From the NCBI RefSeq assembly GCF_900163835.1, contig NZ_FUKR01000061.1, forward strand, positions 1 to 36,686: a stretch of 36,686 nt of DNA, written 5' to 3'. Each line of letters starts with the position of its first letter. Position 1 is the stretch's first letter. Source of the stretch: Mycetocola reblochoni REB411 (GTDB lineage Bacteria; Actinomycetota; Actinomycetes; Actinomycetales; Microbacteriaceae). The notes beneath the pieces were generated by a model. That model was given only the letters and a program-made list of their open reading frames with translations. It had not been told where the DNA came from and made no database searches. The position numbers and the translations under genes are program-made. Shown piece after piece: positions 9,201 to 17,167 of the stretch.

Positions 9201-10586
9201 GCCGATGGCGGCGCCGAGGCCGGGCTGCTGGGTGTGCGGCAGCCACTGCGCCCACTCCCAGTCGGCGGCGTCCTCGTCGCCGGTGAGGACGACGATCTCC
9301 AGGTCGCGCGGCGAGCGCAGCGTCGCCAGCTGCGTGAGCATGGCGCGCGCCGTGCTGCGGACGGCGTCGACGGGCCCGGCGAGGCCGACGGGCCCGGCGG
9401 AGAAGTCGACCTCGATGGGCGCGGGGCTGACGCCGACGGCGCGCTCGGTGATCCGGTCCTTCTGCGAGCCGCCCTCGAACCGCACGTCGAGCTCCGTCTC
9501 GCCCACCCCGACCCGCACCCTGCGGGCGTCGGGGTCGGTGATGCGCCGCTCCCAGAGCCGGGACAGCGGGGCCGTGGCGATGTCGGTGATGTGGACGGGG
9601 TCGGCGGAGCGCTGCCAGGAGTCGATGCGCTGGGCGCGCACGAGCGTTCCGATGCGTTCCTCGGCGTCCCTGATGCTCTCGATCCACTGCTCCTCGGTTC
9701 GCGCGCCCTTGCGCTTGGCGAGCCGGCGGTTGGTGAGGAAGGAGCCGATGACCATGACGGGGCTGGCGGCGGCCATGAGCAGCATGACGTAGCGCTGGAA
9801 CACGAGCGCCATGGTCACGCCGAGCACGATCGGCACGAGCGCGGACAGCCACGGCAGCGGCGACTTGTCGGGGTCGTCGGGCTTGTCGCCCGGCATGAGC
9901 ACGGCGGGGGTCGGGATGCTCGGGTCGATCCGGGACGGTCGGTTGAAGTCGAGCACGCCCGGCTCGTCGGCGGACAGGTCGGCGTCGCTGACCGGCTCGA
10001 AGCCGAGCCGGATGATGCTGCTCCCCAGCTGCACGAGGTCGACGGGCACGATCGTCGTCGGCCCGGCGACGGGCTCGCCGTTGATTCGGACGGGGGCGGC
10101 TCCCCCGGCGTCGGGGGCGGGGGTGATCGTCGCCGTCAGCGGCGCGGGCCCGTCGCCGGAGGGGGCGACGACCTGGACGGTGAGGTGCAGCGGCAGCAGG
10201 AAGGGGTCCTGCACGCGCAGCCCCGACTCCTGCGCCGTTCCGATGGTGAGGGTCGATCCCCAGGGCAGCGGCACGACGGAGCCCGCGAAGGGACCGCCGA
10301 CCACCTCGAGCCGCGGGGCGCCGGGGTCGGCGGCCTCGACGGGAACGGGAGGGAGCACCGCCCCGGAGCGGATCCCCGCCTCGGTGAGGGTGAGCGCGCC
10401 GAGCTCGGCGCCGCCCGGACGGCCCTCCCCCTCGACGAGCGCGCCCGGCTCGACGCCGAGCACCTCGGCGAGCTCGGCGACGGTGGTCAGCTCGTCGACG
10501 TCGACGAGGTAGTCGGACCGCGTCTCCGCCACGCGGGCGGCCCGGCGTCCCGTCGCGGGCGTGCGCAGGCTCAGTCGCAGGCTCAT
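6207..10586 (-). CDS. eccC: EccC/EssC-type FtsK/SpoIIIE ATPase of type VII secretion
   Basis: A 1459-residue motor that drives export of WXG100-bearing substrates. The N-terminal part (~95-205) looks like the FHA-type region of Firmicutes EssC (LEVVGGPFAGSVVPL, then a short beta domain). Two membrane spans follow at ~244-285, then three FtsK-like ATPase domains. Domain 1 has an intact Walker A GTTGSGKS (~655) and Walker B LMLVIDEFAEL (~765). Domains 2 (GGARSGRT, ~1000) and 3 (GPRGSGRS, ~1293) have Arg in place of the P-loop Lys. The ATG at 10586 has AGGAGG ahead and overlaps the upstream stop as ATGA. An N-terminal FHA-like region is typical of EssC, whereas actinobacterial EccC normally lacks it, so the protein is a mixed type. 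The kinase and FHA protein encoded at 24151-26509 may regulate it. Confidence 0.95.
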   Translation of the reverse strand: MSLRLSLRTPATGRRAARVAETRSDYLVDVDELTTVAELAEVLGVEPGALVEGEGRPGGAELGALTLTEAGIRSGAVLPPVPVEAADPGAPRLEVVGGPFAGSVVPLPWGSTLTIGTAQESGLRVQDPFLLPLHLTVQVVAPSGDGPAPLTATITPAPDAGGAAPVRINGEPVAGPTTIVPVDLVQLGSSIIRLGFEPVSDADLSADEPGVLDFNRPSRIDPSIPTPAVLMPGDKPDDPDKSPLPWLSALVPIVLGVTMALVFQRYVMLLMAAASPVMVIGSFLTNRRLAKRKGARTEEQWIESIRDAEERIGTLVRAQRIDSWQRSADPVHITDIATAPLSRLWERRITDPDARRVRVGVGETELDVRFEGGSQKDRITERAVGVSPAPIEVDFSAGPVGLAGPVDAVRSTARAMLTQLATLRSPRDLEIVVLTGDEDAADWEWAQWLPHTQQPGLGAAIGNTDDTRRERLRDVAALIDARRRSGEGGRRAAVQSEVLVVVDGARRYRTLPGMVGILGDGAASGVHVLALDSDPSRLPEEGRTVITVDGQDRSLARVETQQKFRSTVLLDGCSVPRAERIARSLCSIRHVSGDGDDSLIPTSVRYAELLGIDLDDPDPVVTRWEHQPRQSYVVVGATAEGEFALDIVADGPHALVAGTTGSGKSEFLQALVVSLALANRPEALNFVLVDYKGGSAFADCERLPHTVGMVTNLDAQETERALASLDAELRRREHVLRDMGARDIDQAWAKDPEQAAERGLARLMLVIDEFAELKTELPEFIDGLVRIARVGRSLGVNLVLATQRPSGVITPEMQSNVNLRVALRVTDRADSTDVLGSPEASLISPATPGRGFVRLGAGIAPIAFQTARVAGLRLGTQRLQRVLPPVAPLSWQSLGYPPRFPAVAVAQVTDHDNTDLRALVDLAEAAAARIGARRNPSPWLAPLPELVTVAELAERARPLRAPSPTALAVGLEDVPSEQTQRPFFWDLARDSHLLFIGGARSGRTSALRTIVSGLIERFDRSELQLVLADFGTGALLPFAEAPQCGAVVTQMELHRVQRLVTRLLAELGDRQQRLAAVGAGDIGEQRRSVPSGQGLPYLVFGIDGWDRLIAALDPDRMLALRDEVLRLLREGPSVGIRVLVTGDRGVLSDKLQGFIDEQYLLPLRDVNDYRAAGVMIRELPTSQPPGRVLRRGASASVQLATLSDDLSSAGQGEAVAARVATARRRDEAVDPAVPRPFRVDALPTRIALEQALALPSADGDADGPLLAVGGDRLGGFRLDWPLDGGVVVVGPRGSGRSTALAVLCRQWALAGERLLVVAPRGGALLAVAAEHGVPTVTASDTDVNAVMGMLPAEGTVTVIVDDADLLKNTPLEQALNAVAHRAVFAAASELEAAATLYNGPFAHARKARVGVLLSPTSAVSGTQVLGQAVPKAMLGRRPAGGGVLLRGGGWTEVRVPRLD

Positions 10587-11800
10587 CGGGCTGTCCTCCT
10601 GGTGTCGGTGCGGTCGGCGTCGAGAACGCCGAGGACGGCGTCGAAGCGGCTGGGCTGGCGGGCCGCCGCGTCGTCGTCCGGCGGGTCGGCGGGGACGACG
10701 AGGGTCCTGGCGACGCCCGCGTCGTCGGCCGCCCCCGTGCTGGCGACGGGGCGCTGCGCGAGGGTGCCGCCCGGCGCGACGAGGGTCACGCTCCCGCTGT
10801 CCTGGTCGCCGCCGGGAGTGGCCACGTGGTAGGAGAACTGGTCGAGGACGCGGTCGCCGCCCCCGGTCGCGGCTCCGGCGTCGGGCACGTAGTCGATCGT
10901 GCCGTCGCGGCCGCACACCACGCGTCCGTGCATGGCGTCCCCGCAGCCGATGAGCGACCACTCCCCCTCGCTCCCGACGAGGTCGCCGAGCTGCACGCGC
11001 GCCGAGGTGCCGTCGAGCACGCGGACGACGTGGGCGGCCTGCACCGGGTCGTCGCCCTCGGGGACGAAACGCACCGCGAGGGTCAGCGGCTCCGACCACT
11101 GCTCGCTGTCGTCGGCGGCGCTCAGCCGGACGGTCACCGTCTCGCGGCCCGTCCCCGAGGGGACGACGACGAGGTGGGTGGCGCTGGCGGAGGCGGCCGC
11201 GCCCTCGGGGGACACCTCATCGACACGGAGCCGGACCCCTCCATCGCAGGTGGCGCAGCCGAGGCCGAGGTCGGAGACGGGCACAAGGGCGCGCGACCCC
11301 GCGGCGATCGGGTGGTCGTAGGCGAGCGCGTCCACCGCGAAGGCGGGCGGCTCGGGCGGGGCGAGGCGGACCCGGTAGTGCAGGACCATGCCGACGTCGC
11401 CGTCCGTCACGGAGACCGGCAGGCTGAGCTCGGGCTGGTCCGGGTCGTAGAGGTCGGAGACGACGGTGATGCCGTCCGGCGCGCACGCGGTCAGCCGGAG
11501 CACCTCGTCGTTGACGTCCACGGCGGCCGAGGCGAAGGCGCGCTCCATCGCGGCGCAGTCGTCGAACCGCCACGACGCGGCGGGTGCGACCTCGGCGCTG
11601 CCGCGGTAGGGCACGTCGATGAGCGCGCCGCCGGGTCCGCTCGGCGCGGGCTGCTCGGCTCCCGCGGAGTCCTCACCGCCCGCGGCGAACGCGGGGACGG
11701 CCGACGGCGCGGACGCGGCGACGGCGAACGCGGCCGTCAGCGCCAGTGCGGCGAGGAGGGGGCGGGGCGCCGTGCGGCGTGCGCGTCGCTGCTGCGGCAC
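10583..11800 (-). CDS. Secreted beta-rich protein coupled to EccC
   Basis: A 405-residue protein starting at the GTG at 11800 behind AAGGGGAA. The first ~40 residues form a Sec signal peptide: Arg-rich n-region, Leu/Ala-rich core, and cleavage probably after AFA-A. The mature part is acidic and beta-rich. The stretch near residues 310-345 (GTIDYVPDAG...DQFSYHV) resembles the cadherin-like or bacterial Ig modules that also make up the giant protein at 18338-24154. Several Cys pairs (for example GCATC) could form disulfides outside. There is no C-terminal anchor or sortase motif. Its stop overlaps the EccC start by 4 bases (ATGA), implying that the two are made in step. It may form an outside part of the secretion machine; this is inference. 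Confidence 0.85.
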   Translation of the reverse strand: MPQQRRARRTAPRPLLAALALTAAFAVAASAPSAVPAFAAGGEDSAGAEQPAPSGPGGALIDVPYRGSAEVAPAASWRFDDCAAMERAFASAAVDVNDEVLRLTACAPDGITVVSDLYDPDQPELSLPVSVTDGDVGMVLHYRVRLAPPEPPAFAVDALAYDHPIAAGSRALVPVSDLGLGCATCDGGVRLRVDEVSPEGAAASASATHLVVVPSGTGRETVTVRLSAADDSEQWSEPLTLAVRFVPEGDDPVQAAHVVRVLDGTSARVQLGDLVGSEGEWSLIGCGDAMHGRVVCGRDGTIDYVPDAGAATGGGDRVLDQFSYHVATPGGDQDSGSVTLVAPGGTLAQRPVASTGAADDAGVARTLVVPADPPDDDAAARQPSRFDAVLGVLDADRTDTRRTAR

Positions 11801-11921
11801 GGTTCCCCTTCCGTTCAGCCCGGCTGTGCAGGGACGCCGGGGCTCGCTCTGCCCATATGCTAGTGGGCGTTAGGGGCGGTCGTCAGGCCGCGCGCGGGCG
11901 GGCGGATCGGGAGGACCGGCG
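11801..11921. promoter_or_regulatory. Divergent promoter region for the EccC operon and the membrane/lipoprotein pair
   Basis: These 121 bases separate the GTG at 11800 (minus) from the ATG at 11922 (plus). TATGCT near 11856-11861 on the plus strand is a candidate -10 element. GGGAGGA lies just ahead of the plus-strand gene. No convincing -35 hexamers are seen. Confidence 0.4.
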
Positions 11922-12467
11922 ATGGCGGACGACAACCGCGCCGAGACACTCGGGTGGGAGCAGGGCCAGACCGCCCTGTACTCGTCGGAGACGGGCACGG
12001 CCGGGCAGAAGCGGCCGCTGGAGAGCGGCAGGGGCGTGCTGCCCGAGCTGGCGGAGGCGCAGCCGACGCAGCGCAGCATGTGGCGCCACCCGGCGTTCCT
12101 CATCTCGATCATCACGACGGGGCTGGCGCTCGTCGCCGTCGTCGTGATCTTCGTCGTCGGGATCCTGCGGCCCTCGAGCACGCCGGTGACCGACCTCAGC
12201 CTCAGCGGGGGCGACACCAACGTCCGGCTGAGCTGGTCGGGCGGGGACGAGCCGTACAGCGCCTACGTCATCGACGGCAGGGGCGACGCCGTCGACGTCT
12301 CGGCGCGGATCCGCGGCGGCTCGGAGCTGTGGCTCCCCGTCGCGCTGGGACTGTACGACGACGACTCGTGCTTCGTCGTCCGCCCGGCGGCCGTGACCGC
12401 TCAGCCGTCCCTCGTCGCCCAGACGCTCGCCGATCAGGGCGGTCAGAGCGTCTGCATGGAGCGATGA
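11922..12467 (+). CDS. Bitopic membrane protein, unknown
   Basis: A 181-residue protein with a ~55-residue polar cytoplasmic N-terminus, one strong membrane span at about 58-83 (FLISIITTGLALVAVVVIFV) and a ~95-residue outside domain. The domain begins TPVTDLSLSGGDTNVRLSW, a beta-sandwich-like pattern similar to an Fn3 strand order, and holds two Cys that could pair. It is not recognised as EccB, which also has one N-terminal span but is much longer. GGGAGGA precedes the ATG. The next gene starts within its stop codon (ATGA), so the two are coupled and probably work together at the membrane. Confidence 0.82.
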   Translation: MADDNRAETLGWEQGQTALYSSETGTAGQKRPLESGRGVLPELAEAQPTQRSMWRHPAFLISIITTGLALVAVVVIFVVGILRPSSTPVTDLSLSGGDTNVRLSWSGGDEPYSAYVIDGRGDAVDVSARIRGGSELWLPVALGLYDDDSCFVVRPAAVTAQPSLVAQTLADQGGQSVCMER

Positions 12468-13270
12468 CCGGCGGCGGCCGTGGCGGTCGTGCGCCTCGCC
12501 CGAAGACGGCGACGGCCACAGGGCTGACCGCCGCGGGCCTGACCGCGCTGCTCGCCCTGACGGGGTGCAGTCGCACCGACGCGGAGCAGCCGGTGCCGAC
12601 GCCCACCGCGGTCGACCTCAGCACCGTCGATCCCGACGACCCCGACGGCAACGCGCTCTGGCACCTGAGGGACGCGGAGCTGCTTGGCCGCGTCGTCGAC
12701 GCGGTCGGGGACGAGCCCTCCGTCCGCATGCGCGGCACGATCACCGAGAAGACGCTCGGCGACGGTGGCGCGGCGGTCCCCGGCCGGAGTATCGGCGTGG
12801 ACGTGGTCCGCTCGGCCGACGACTACCTCGCGCGGATCGACGCCGACGAGGTGGAGGTCGAGGTCACGGTCGTCGGCGGCGACGCCTACGTCTCCGGCAA
12901 CGCGGCGCTCGCGGAGCAGACCGGGGTCGCGGAGGTCGCCGACGGAGCGGTGTGCGTCACCCCCGACGACGAGATCGTGCGGCGCTGGTCCCCCGTCGCC
13001 GACCCGGAGCTGCTGCTGGAGAGTCTGCTGCTGGAGACGGAGACGCCCGCCTCCGGCAGGGAGCCGTCGGCGGAGGACAGCACGGTCGAGGTGGTCGTCG
13101 GCGAGGAGGCCGCCCCGCTCGGCCGGATCCTCGTCGCCAGGGTCGGAGCACCACTGCCCAGCGAGCTGGTCGTCGCCGACGAGACGGGCAGCGCCGAGCT
13201 GCGTTTCGACGGCTGGGGGGACGAGCAGGGTGTCGAGCCGCCCGCCAGGGTCAGCAGGCCCTGCGGCTGA
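12464..13270 (+). CDS. Lipoprotein, possibly LppX/LprG-like fold
   Basis: A 268-residue protein whose ATG overlaps the preceding stop by 4 bases. The N-terminus carries a signal peptide ending in the lipobox L-T-G-C at about residue 36, so it should be lipid-anchored on the outside of the membrane. The mature part alternates strands and helices (SVRMRGTITEK..., GVDVVRSADDYLARID, EVEVTVVGGDAYVSGNAAL), a pattern like the LppX/LprAFG lipid-carrier fold. That resemblance is from memory and needs a profile search. It is coupled to the bitopic protein and lies inside the secretion locus, so a role in envelope assembly of the system is possible. Confidence 0.85.
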   Translation: MTGGGRGGRAPRPKTATATGLTAAGLTALLALTGCSRTDAEQPVPTPTAVDLSTVDPDDPDGNALWHLRDAELLGRVVDAVGDEPSVRMRGTITEKTLGDGGAAVPGRSIGVDVVRSADDYLARIDADEVEVEVTVVGGDAYVSGNAALAEQTGVAEVADGAVCVTPDDEIVRRWSPVADPELLLESLLLETETPASGREPSAEDSTVEVVVGEEAAPLGRILVARVGAPLPSELVVADETGSAELRFDGWGDEQGVEPPARVSRPCG

Positions 13271-13299
13271 CCCGGCCACCCGGCTGACCCGGCCACCCG
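13266..13299. repeat. Two tandem 17-bp copies at the lipoprotein stop
   Basis: GCTGACCCGGCCACCCG occurs twice in direct tandem, spanning the lipoprotein stop codon and the gap to the convergent transglutaminase-like gene. It looks like local slippage. Confidence 0.75.
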
Positions 13300-13322
13300 G
13301 CAGCCGCTCACCCGCCACCGGC

Positions 13323-15674
13323 TCAGCCGCGGCGCCAGCCGGAGGACAGCGAGCGCGGCGAGACCCGGCCGAGGAACCGCTGCCACCGGCTGCGGCCCGC
13401 CCCCAGTTCCGCACGGACGCCGGGGAGCTGGGCCCAGAGCTCGTCGACCTCCTCCCTGCTGAGCTCGCCGCGGCCGAACACGCTGCGGTCCACCCGCGCG
13501 GCCAGCAGCGCCGCGCGCTCCGAGCCGCTCGCCGCGGCGGTCTCGCTCCTGGTCGCCGTGACCGGCACGGTCGTCCCCGAGTCCACGATCTCGTCGCGCA
13601 CCTCACGCCACGCCCCCGCGGCGACGAGCGACTCCCGGTCGCGCCGCCGACGCACCCGACGCCGGATCGCCTCGGCGAGCAGCACGCCCCACAGCGGCGA
13701 GGTGAGCACGGCGAGAACCAGCCCGACCCGCCACGTCCACCACCAGACCGCCAGCAGCACGAGCTGCCAGAGCGGCGGCTCGGCCCTGTCCTCCACGTCG
13801 GAGTCATCGGCGCGCGGCGCGATCGCGTCCTGCTGCGTCGGCGGCTCCGGCGGGATCACGGTGCGGGGCGGCGCGACGGCGTCGGAGATGGTCTTCTCCT
13901 CCTCCGGAACCTCCCGCGGCTCGGGATTCGGGTCGACGGCGACCCAGCCGTCGGAGGCGGTGTCGACCTCGACCCAGGCGGTCAGCTCCGCGCCGGACAG
14001 CTCGCCGTCGCCGTCCTGGTCGACGAGACCGAGCACCACGCGGGACGGGTAGCCGAGCTCCCGGGCGAGCACGGCGAAGGCGGCCGCGTACTGTTCGGCG
14101 TCGCCGAGCATCGGCTCCTCGGTGGCGAGCAGGTCGAGCCGGCCCGCCGAGTGGCCCGAGCGGCTGAACACCTCGCCCTCGTCCGAGTGGGAGACGTAGC
14201 CGGCGTGCAGGTAGTCCAGGGCCGACTGCAGCCGCGCGCCGGGCGACTGAGTCGCGTCCCAGCTGCGGGCCGCCGCGTCGACGAGCGCCTCGGGAATGCG
14301 GACGAGCTCGCCCTGTTCGGCGTCGCCCGGCTCCAGCGCCGCCAGTCCCGAGCGCAGCGGCGGCGAGGGATCGAGCCCTGTCACGGTGTAGTCCAGCCCG
14401 TCACCGGCACCCCCGGTGCGGACGGCCGAGTCCAGCTCGCGGTTGTAGTAAACGCCGTCGTCGTCGCCGTCGGGCAGAGTGATGGAGGCGACGCGGCCCG
14501 CGGTCGGCAGGAGTATTCCCAGATCGGCATGGACGGAGACGTCCACGCTCACCGGCGTGCCCGTCTCCCCCGCGCGATCGACGAGGTAGGGCAGGCGTGC
14601 GAAGCTCCCCGTGCTCGCCGAGGTGCGCTGGTCGCCGATGGTGAAGGCCACGCCGTTGTAGTCGTCGAGCACCGAGAGCCGGAGCATCGCGCCCTCGGGC
14701 AGGCCGTCCACGCCGACGAGGCTGCGCTCGGCCGCGGGGCCGGTCACGCTCGCGCGGTACGCCTGCAGGGGGCTGTCCTGACGGTCCGGCTCGAAGTCGG
14801 GCGCGAAGGCAGTGCGCAGCACCGAGCGGTCCCCCGGCGACGCGGCCTGGACCACGCCGCCGCCGACGACCGCGCAGACCAGCACGAACACCGCGGCGAC
14901 CGCGGCTCGGCGCAGCTGCCCGGCGCGCAGGCTGCGACTGTGCTCCGCGGTCACGCCCTCCAGCCGCGGACGGACGACGATCGACCAGAGCATCGCCCAG
15001 ACGACGGCGGCCATGCCGACGACGACCGGCAGGAACGCGTCCCTCGGGCCGAAGGCGATGCCGAAGACCAGCACGGCCAGCGCCGCGAGCAGCGCGGGCC
15101 AGCGGCGGCCCCTCAACGCCTCCGTCACCCCGACCGTGGTGGCGGCCAGCAGCACGACGAGGGCGGGGACGAGCACCGCGTCGTAGTCGCCGAGCGGCAG
15201 CTCGACGCTGACGATGTCCGCCCAGCCGGTGACCAGTCCCGTTCCGACCCGCGCCAGCCCGGCGACCGTCGGCACGACCCCCGCGATCGTCTCCGACGGG
15301 ACGGCGAGCGCGGGACCGGCCACGATGGTCGCGGCGACGACGATGACGGCGGTCGCGTACCAGGGCAGACGCCGGCGCACGCTGAGCAGCGCGGCAGCCG
15401 TGCCGATGAGCAGGGCACCGGCGACCGTGACCACCAGGTGCGGGTGCCGGTAGAGCGGCCACAGCGGGACGGCGACGATGAGCAGCAGGCCGAGGACGGC
15501 GACGACGTCCCTGACCGGGGTCGCCGTGCGCAGTCCCCTGCGCTCGTCCGCGCCACCGCGCCGGAGCGACTCGGCGCTGACACGGCGCTCGGCCCGCTCG
15601 CGCTCCCTGCGCTCACGCAGCTCCTGTGCCCTGCGAGCCCGGCGGGAGGCGGTGGAGGCATCGGTGGCGCTCAC
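13323..15674 (-). CDS. Transglutaminase-fold membrane protein, predicted inactive
   Basis: A 783-residue protein. The GTG at 15674 overlaps the DUF58 stop as GTGA. A charged N-terminus is followed by about seven membrane spans (~50-300), a large outside domain, one more span near ~665-690 and a cytoplasmic C-terminus. This is the TgpA/DUF3488 architecture that often accompanies DUF58 and MoxR genes. In active transglutaminase-like domains the core reads G-D-C and later H-A-W. Here it reads GDAEQY with Ala526 for Cys, and LTAWVEV with Thr565 for His; Asp581 (WVAVDP) is kept. Between them D552-Q-D-G-D-G-E-L-S-G-A-E563 is a perfect EF-hand calcium loop. It is therefore likely a non-catalytic, possibly calcium-binding, structural or binding domain outside the cell. 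Confidence 0.9.
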   Translation of the reverse strand: MSATDASTASRRARRAQELRERRERERAERRVSAESLRRGGADERRGLRTATPVRDVVAVLGLLLIVAVPLWPLYRHPHLVVTVAGALLIGTAAALLSVRRRLPWYATAVIVVAATIVAGPALAVPSETIAGVVPTVAGLARVGTGLVTGWADIVSVELPLGDYDAVLVPALVVLLAATTVGVTEALRGRRWPALLAALAVLVFGIAFGPRDAFLPVVVGMAAVVWAMLWSIVVRPRLEGVTAEHSRSLRAGQLRRAAVAAVFVLVCAVVGGGVVQAASPGDRSVLRTAFAPDFEPDRQDSPLQAYRASVTGPAAERSLVGVDGLPEGAMLRLSVLDDYNGVAFTIGDQRTSASTGSFARLPYLVDRAGETGTPVSVDVSVHADLGILLPTAGRVASITLPDGDDDGVYYNRELDSAVRTGGAGDGLDYTVTGLDPSPPLRSGLAALEPGDAEQGELVRIPEALVDAAARSWDATQSPGARLQSALDYLHAGYVSHSDEGEVFSRSGHSAGRLDLLATEEPMLGDAEQYAAAFAVLARELGYPSRVVLGLVDQDGDGELSGAELTAWVEVDTASDGWVAVDPNPEPREVPEEEKTISDAVAPPRTVIPPEPPTQQDAIAPRADDSDVEDRAEPPLWQLVLLAVWWWTWRVGLVLAVLTSPLWGVLLAEAIRRRVRRRRDRESLVAAGAWREVRDEIVDSGTTVPVTATRSETAAASGSERAALLAARVDRSVFGRGELSREEVDELWAQLPGVRAELGAGRSRWQRFLGRVSPRSLSSGWRRG

Positions 15675-17167
15675 GACGCGCTCCCCCGCAGCAGGGCGAG
15701 CCGGAGGTCGTCGAGGTAGCCGATCCGCAGCACGCTGAGCTCGGCGAGCTGCTGGAAGCCCGGCGTCATACCGGGGCCGCACACGACGGCGATCGTCTGG
15801 ACGCCGAGCGGCAGCCGCTGCGACCAGCTGCGCAGCTCGCGCACGCTCGGCTCGGTCCCCGTGACGAGGAAGACGATCGAGATGCCCGGCACCGTCGCCG
15901 CGGCCAGCACCGCCAGCTCGCCGACGCCGATCTCGGCGGAGTCGAACTCGACCTCGCTGAGGCCGTCGAGCAGCCGGGTCGGACTGACCGTCGGGAAGCG
16001 GACCGGCATCGGCAGGCCGTCCTCGGCGGCGGGGTTCGGCTCGGGACTGGTCAGCACCGTGATGTCGCGGCCGTCGCGGATCGCCCTGACCCCGAGGGAG
16101 GCGGCGACGCTCACACCGAGTTCGAACTCGTCCTGGTCGGCCCAGCCGGTGGTGTCGCGGCCGAAGGCGACGACGATGTGGCTACGCCTGGTCTGCTCGA
16201 ACTGGCGCACCATGAGCTGCCCGGTCCTGGCCACGGCCTTCCAGTACACGTGGCGCCGCTCGTCGCCCTCGCGGTACTCGCGCAGCGCGTGGAAGGAGAT
16301 GTCGCTCGTGGTGAGCTCGGTCGTCGGGGAGCCCTCGAGGTCGCGGACGAAGCCGGTCGAGGTCGGCGGAAGGCCGACGGTCTCCGGGTGCACGTACACC
16401 TCCTGCTGCTCGCTCCAGCTGGCGTGGCGGCGGAACAGCCCGACCGGGTCGCCCCTGACGGTGCGGACCGGACCGACGGTGACGACGCCGCGGCGCTCCG
16501 CCGGCACCTCGACGTCGGCGGTGCGCCCTCCCGGGCCGGGGGCGGGAAGCTCGACGACCCGGTCGCCGATGCCGAGCTCGATCCGCGTCACCCAGATCCG
16601 GAACCGGGTGCGGTCGGTGATCCGCACGCGCGCCGCGACCGGTTCGCCGACGCGCGTGCGCCTGGCATCGACCTCGAGCTCGACGTCGTAGCGCGGCCGG
16701 CCGATGAGGAACAGCAGCGAGGCGAGCACGAGCACGCCGAGCCCCGCGGCGACGGTGAGCAGCTCCGCCCAGCCGAGCACGAGTCCGGCGACGCCGAGCA
16801 CGACGGCGCCGAGGACGCTGGCCCAGCCGACCGGCGTCGTCACCTCGGAGACCCAGGAGAGGGCCGCGCGCAGCCAGACCAGGACCCGACGTGCCCGTCG
16901 GCGCAGGCGGCGCAGCCAGCGCGGTGCCCCGCCCGCCCCGGCGACGCCGAGCCGCGTCGTCGTGCCGAGGGTGCGCGATGTGCCTCGCGTCGCCTCGGTC
17001 CCCCGGGTGAGGCCGGTGCCCCCGGTGTGCTCGTCGTGGCGCGTTCGACGGGTGATCGGCGAGCCGTTCGCCGACGCGTCCGCACCCTGATCGTTCCCCC
17101 GCGCACGACGACCGGCCCGCACGCCCGGGGGCGCCGCGGTCCGGTTCCGGCGCGGGGACAGCGGCAT
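15671..17167 (-). CDS. DUF58 domain protein (MoxR partner)
   Basis: A 498-residue protein starting at the ATG at 17167, which overlaps the MoxR stop by one base (TGATG). The N-terminal ~115 residues are Arg/Thr/Gly-rich and disordered. Two adjacent membrane spans follow at ~135-175 (VLGAVVLGVAGLVLG, LLTVAAGLGVLVLASLLFLI), then a beta domain and the DUF58 core at ~285-330 (SFHALREYREGDERRHVYWKA is its signature, written here in part). DUF58 proteins have a vWA-like fold and commonly sit between a MoxR ATPase and a transglutaminase, exactly as here. They are thought to be assembled or remodelled by MoxR. Its stop overlaps the transglutaminase start (GTGA). Confidence 0.93.
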   Translation of the reverse strand: MPLSPRRNRTAAPPGVRAGRRARGNDQGADASANGSPITRRTRHDEHTGGTGLTRGTEATRGTSRTLGTTTRLGVAGAGGAPRWLRRLRRRARRVLVWLRAALSWVSEVTTPVGWASVLGAVVLGVAGLVLGWAELLTVAAGLGVLVLASLLFLIGRPRYDVELEVDARRTRVGEPVAARVRITDRTRFRIWVTRIELGIGDRVVELPAPGPGGRTADVEVPAERRGVVTVGPVRTVRGDPVGLFRRHASWSEQQEVYVHPETVGLPPTSTGFVRDLEGSPTTELTTSDISFHALREYREGDERRHVYWKAVARTGQLMVRQFEQTRRSHIVVAFGRDTTGWADQDEFELGVSVAASLGVRAIRDGRDITVLTSPEPNPAAEDGLPMPVRFPTVSPTRLLDGLSEVEFDSAEIGVGELAVLAAATVPGISIVFLVTGTEPSVRELRSWSQRLPLGVQTIAVVCGPGMTPGFQQLAELSVLRIGYLDDLRLALLRGSAS

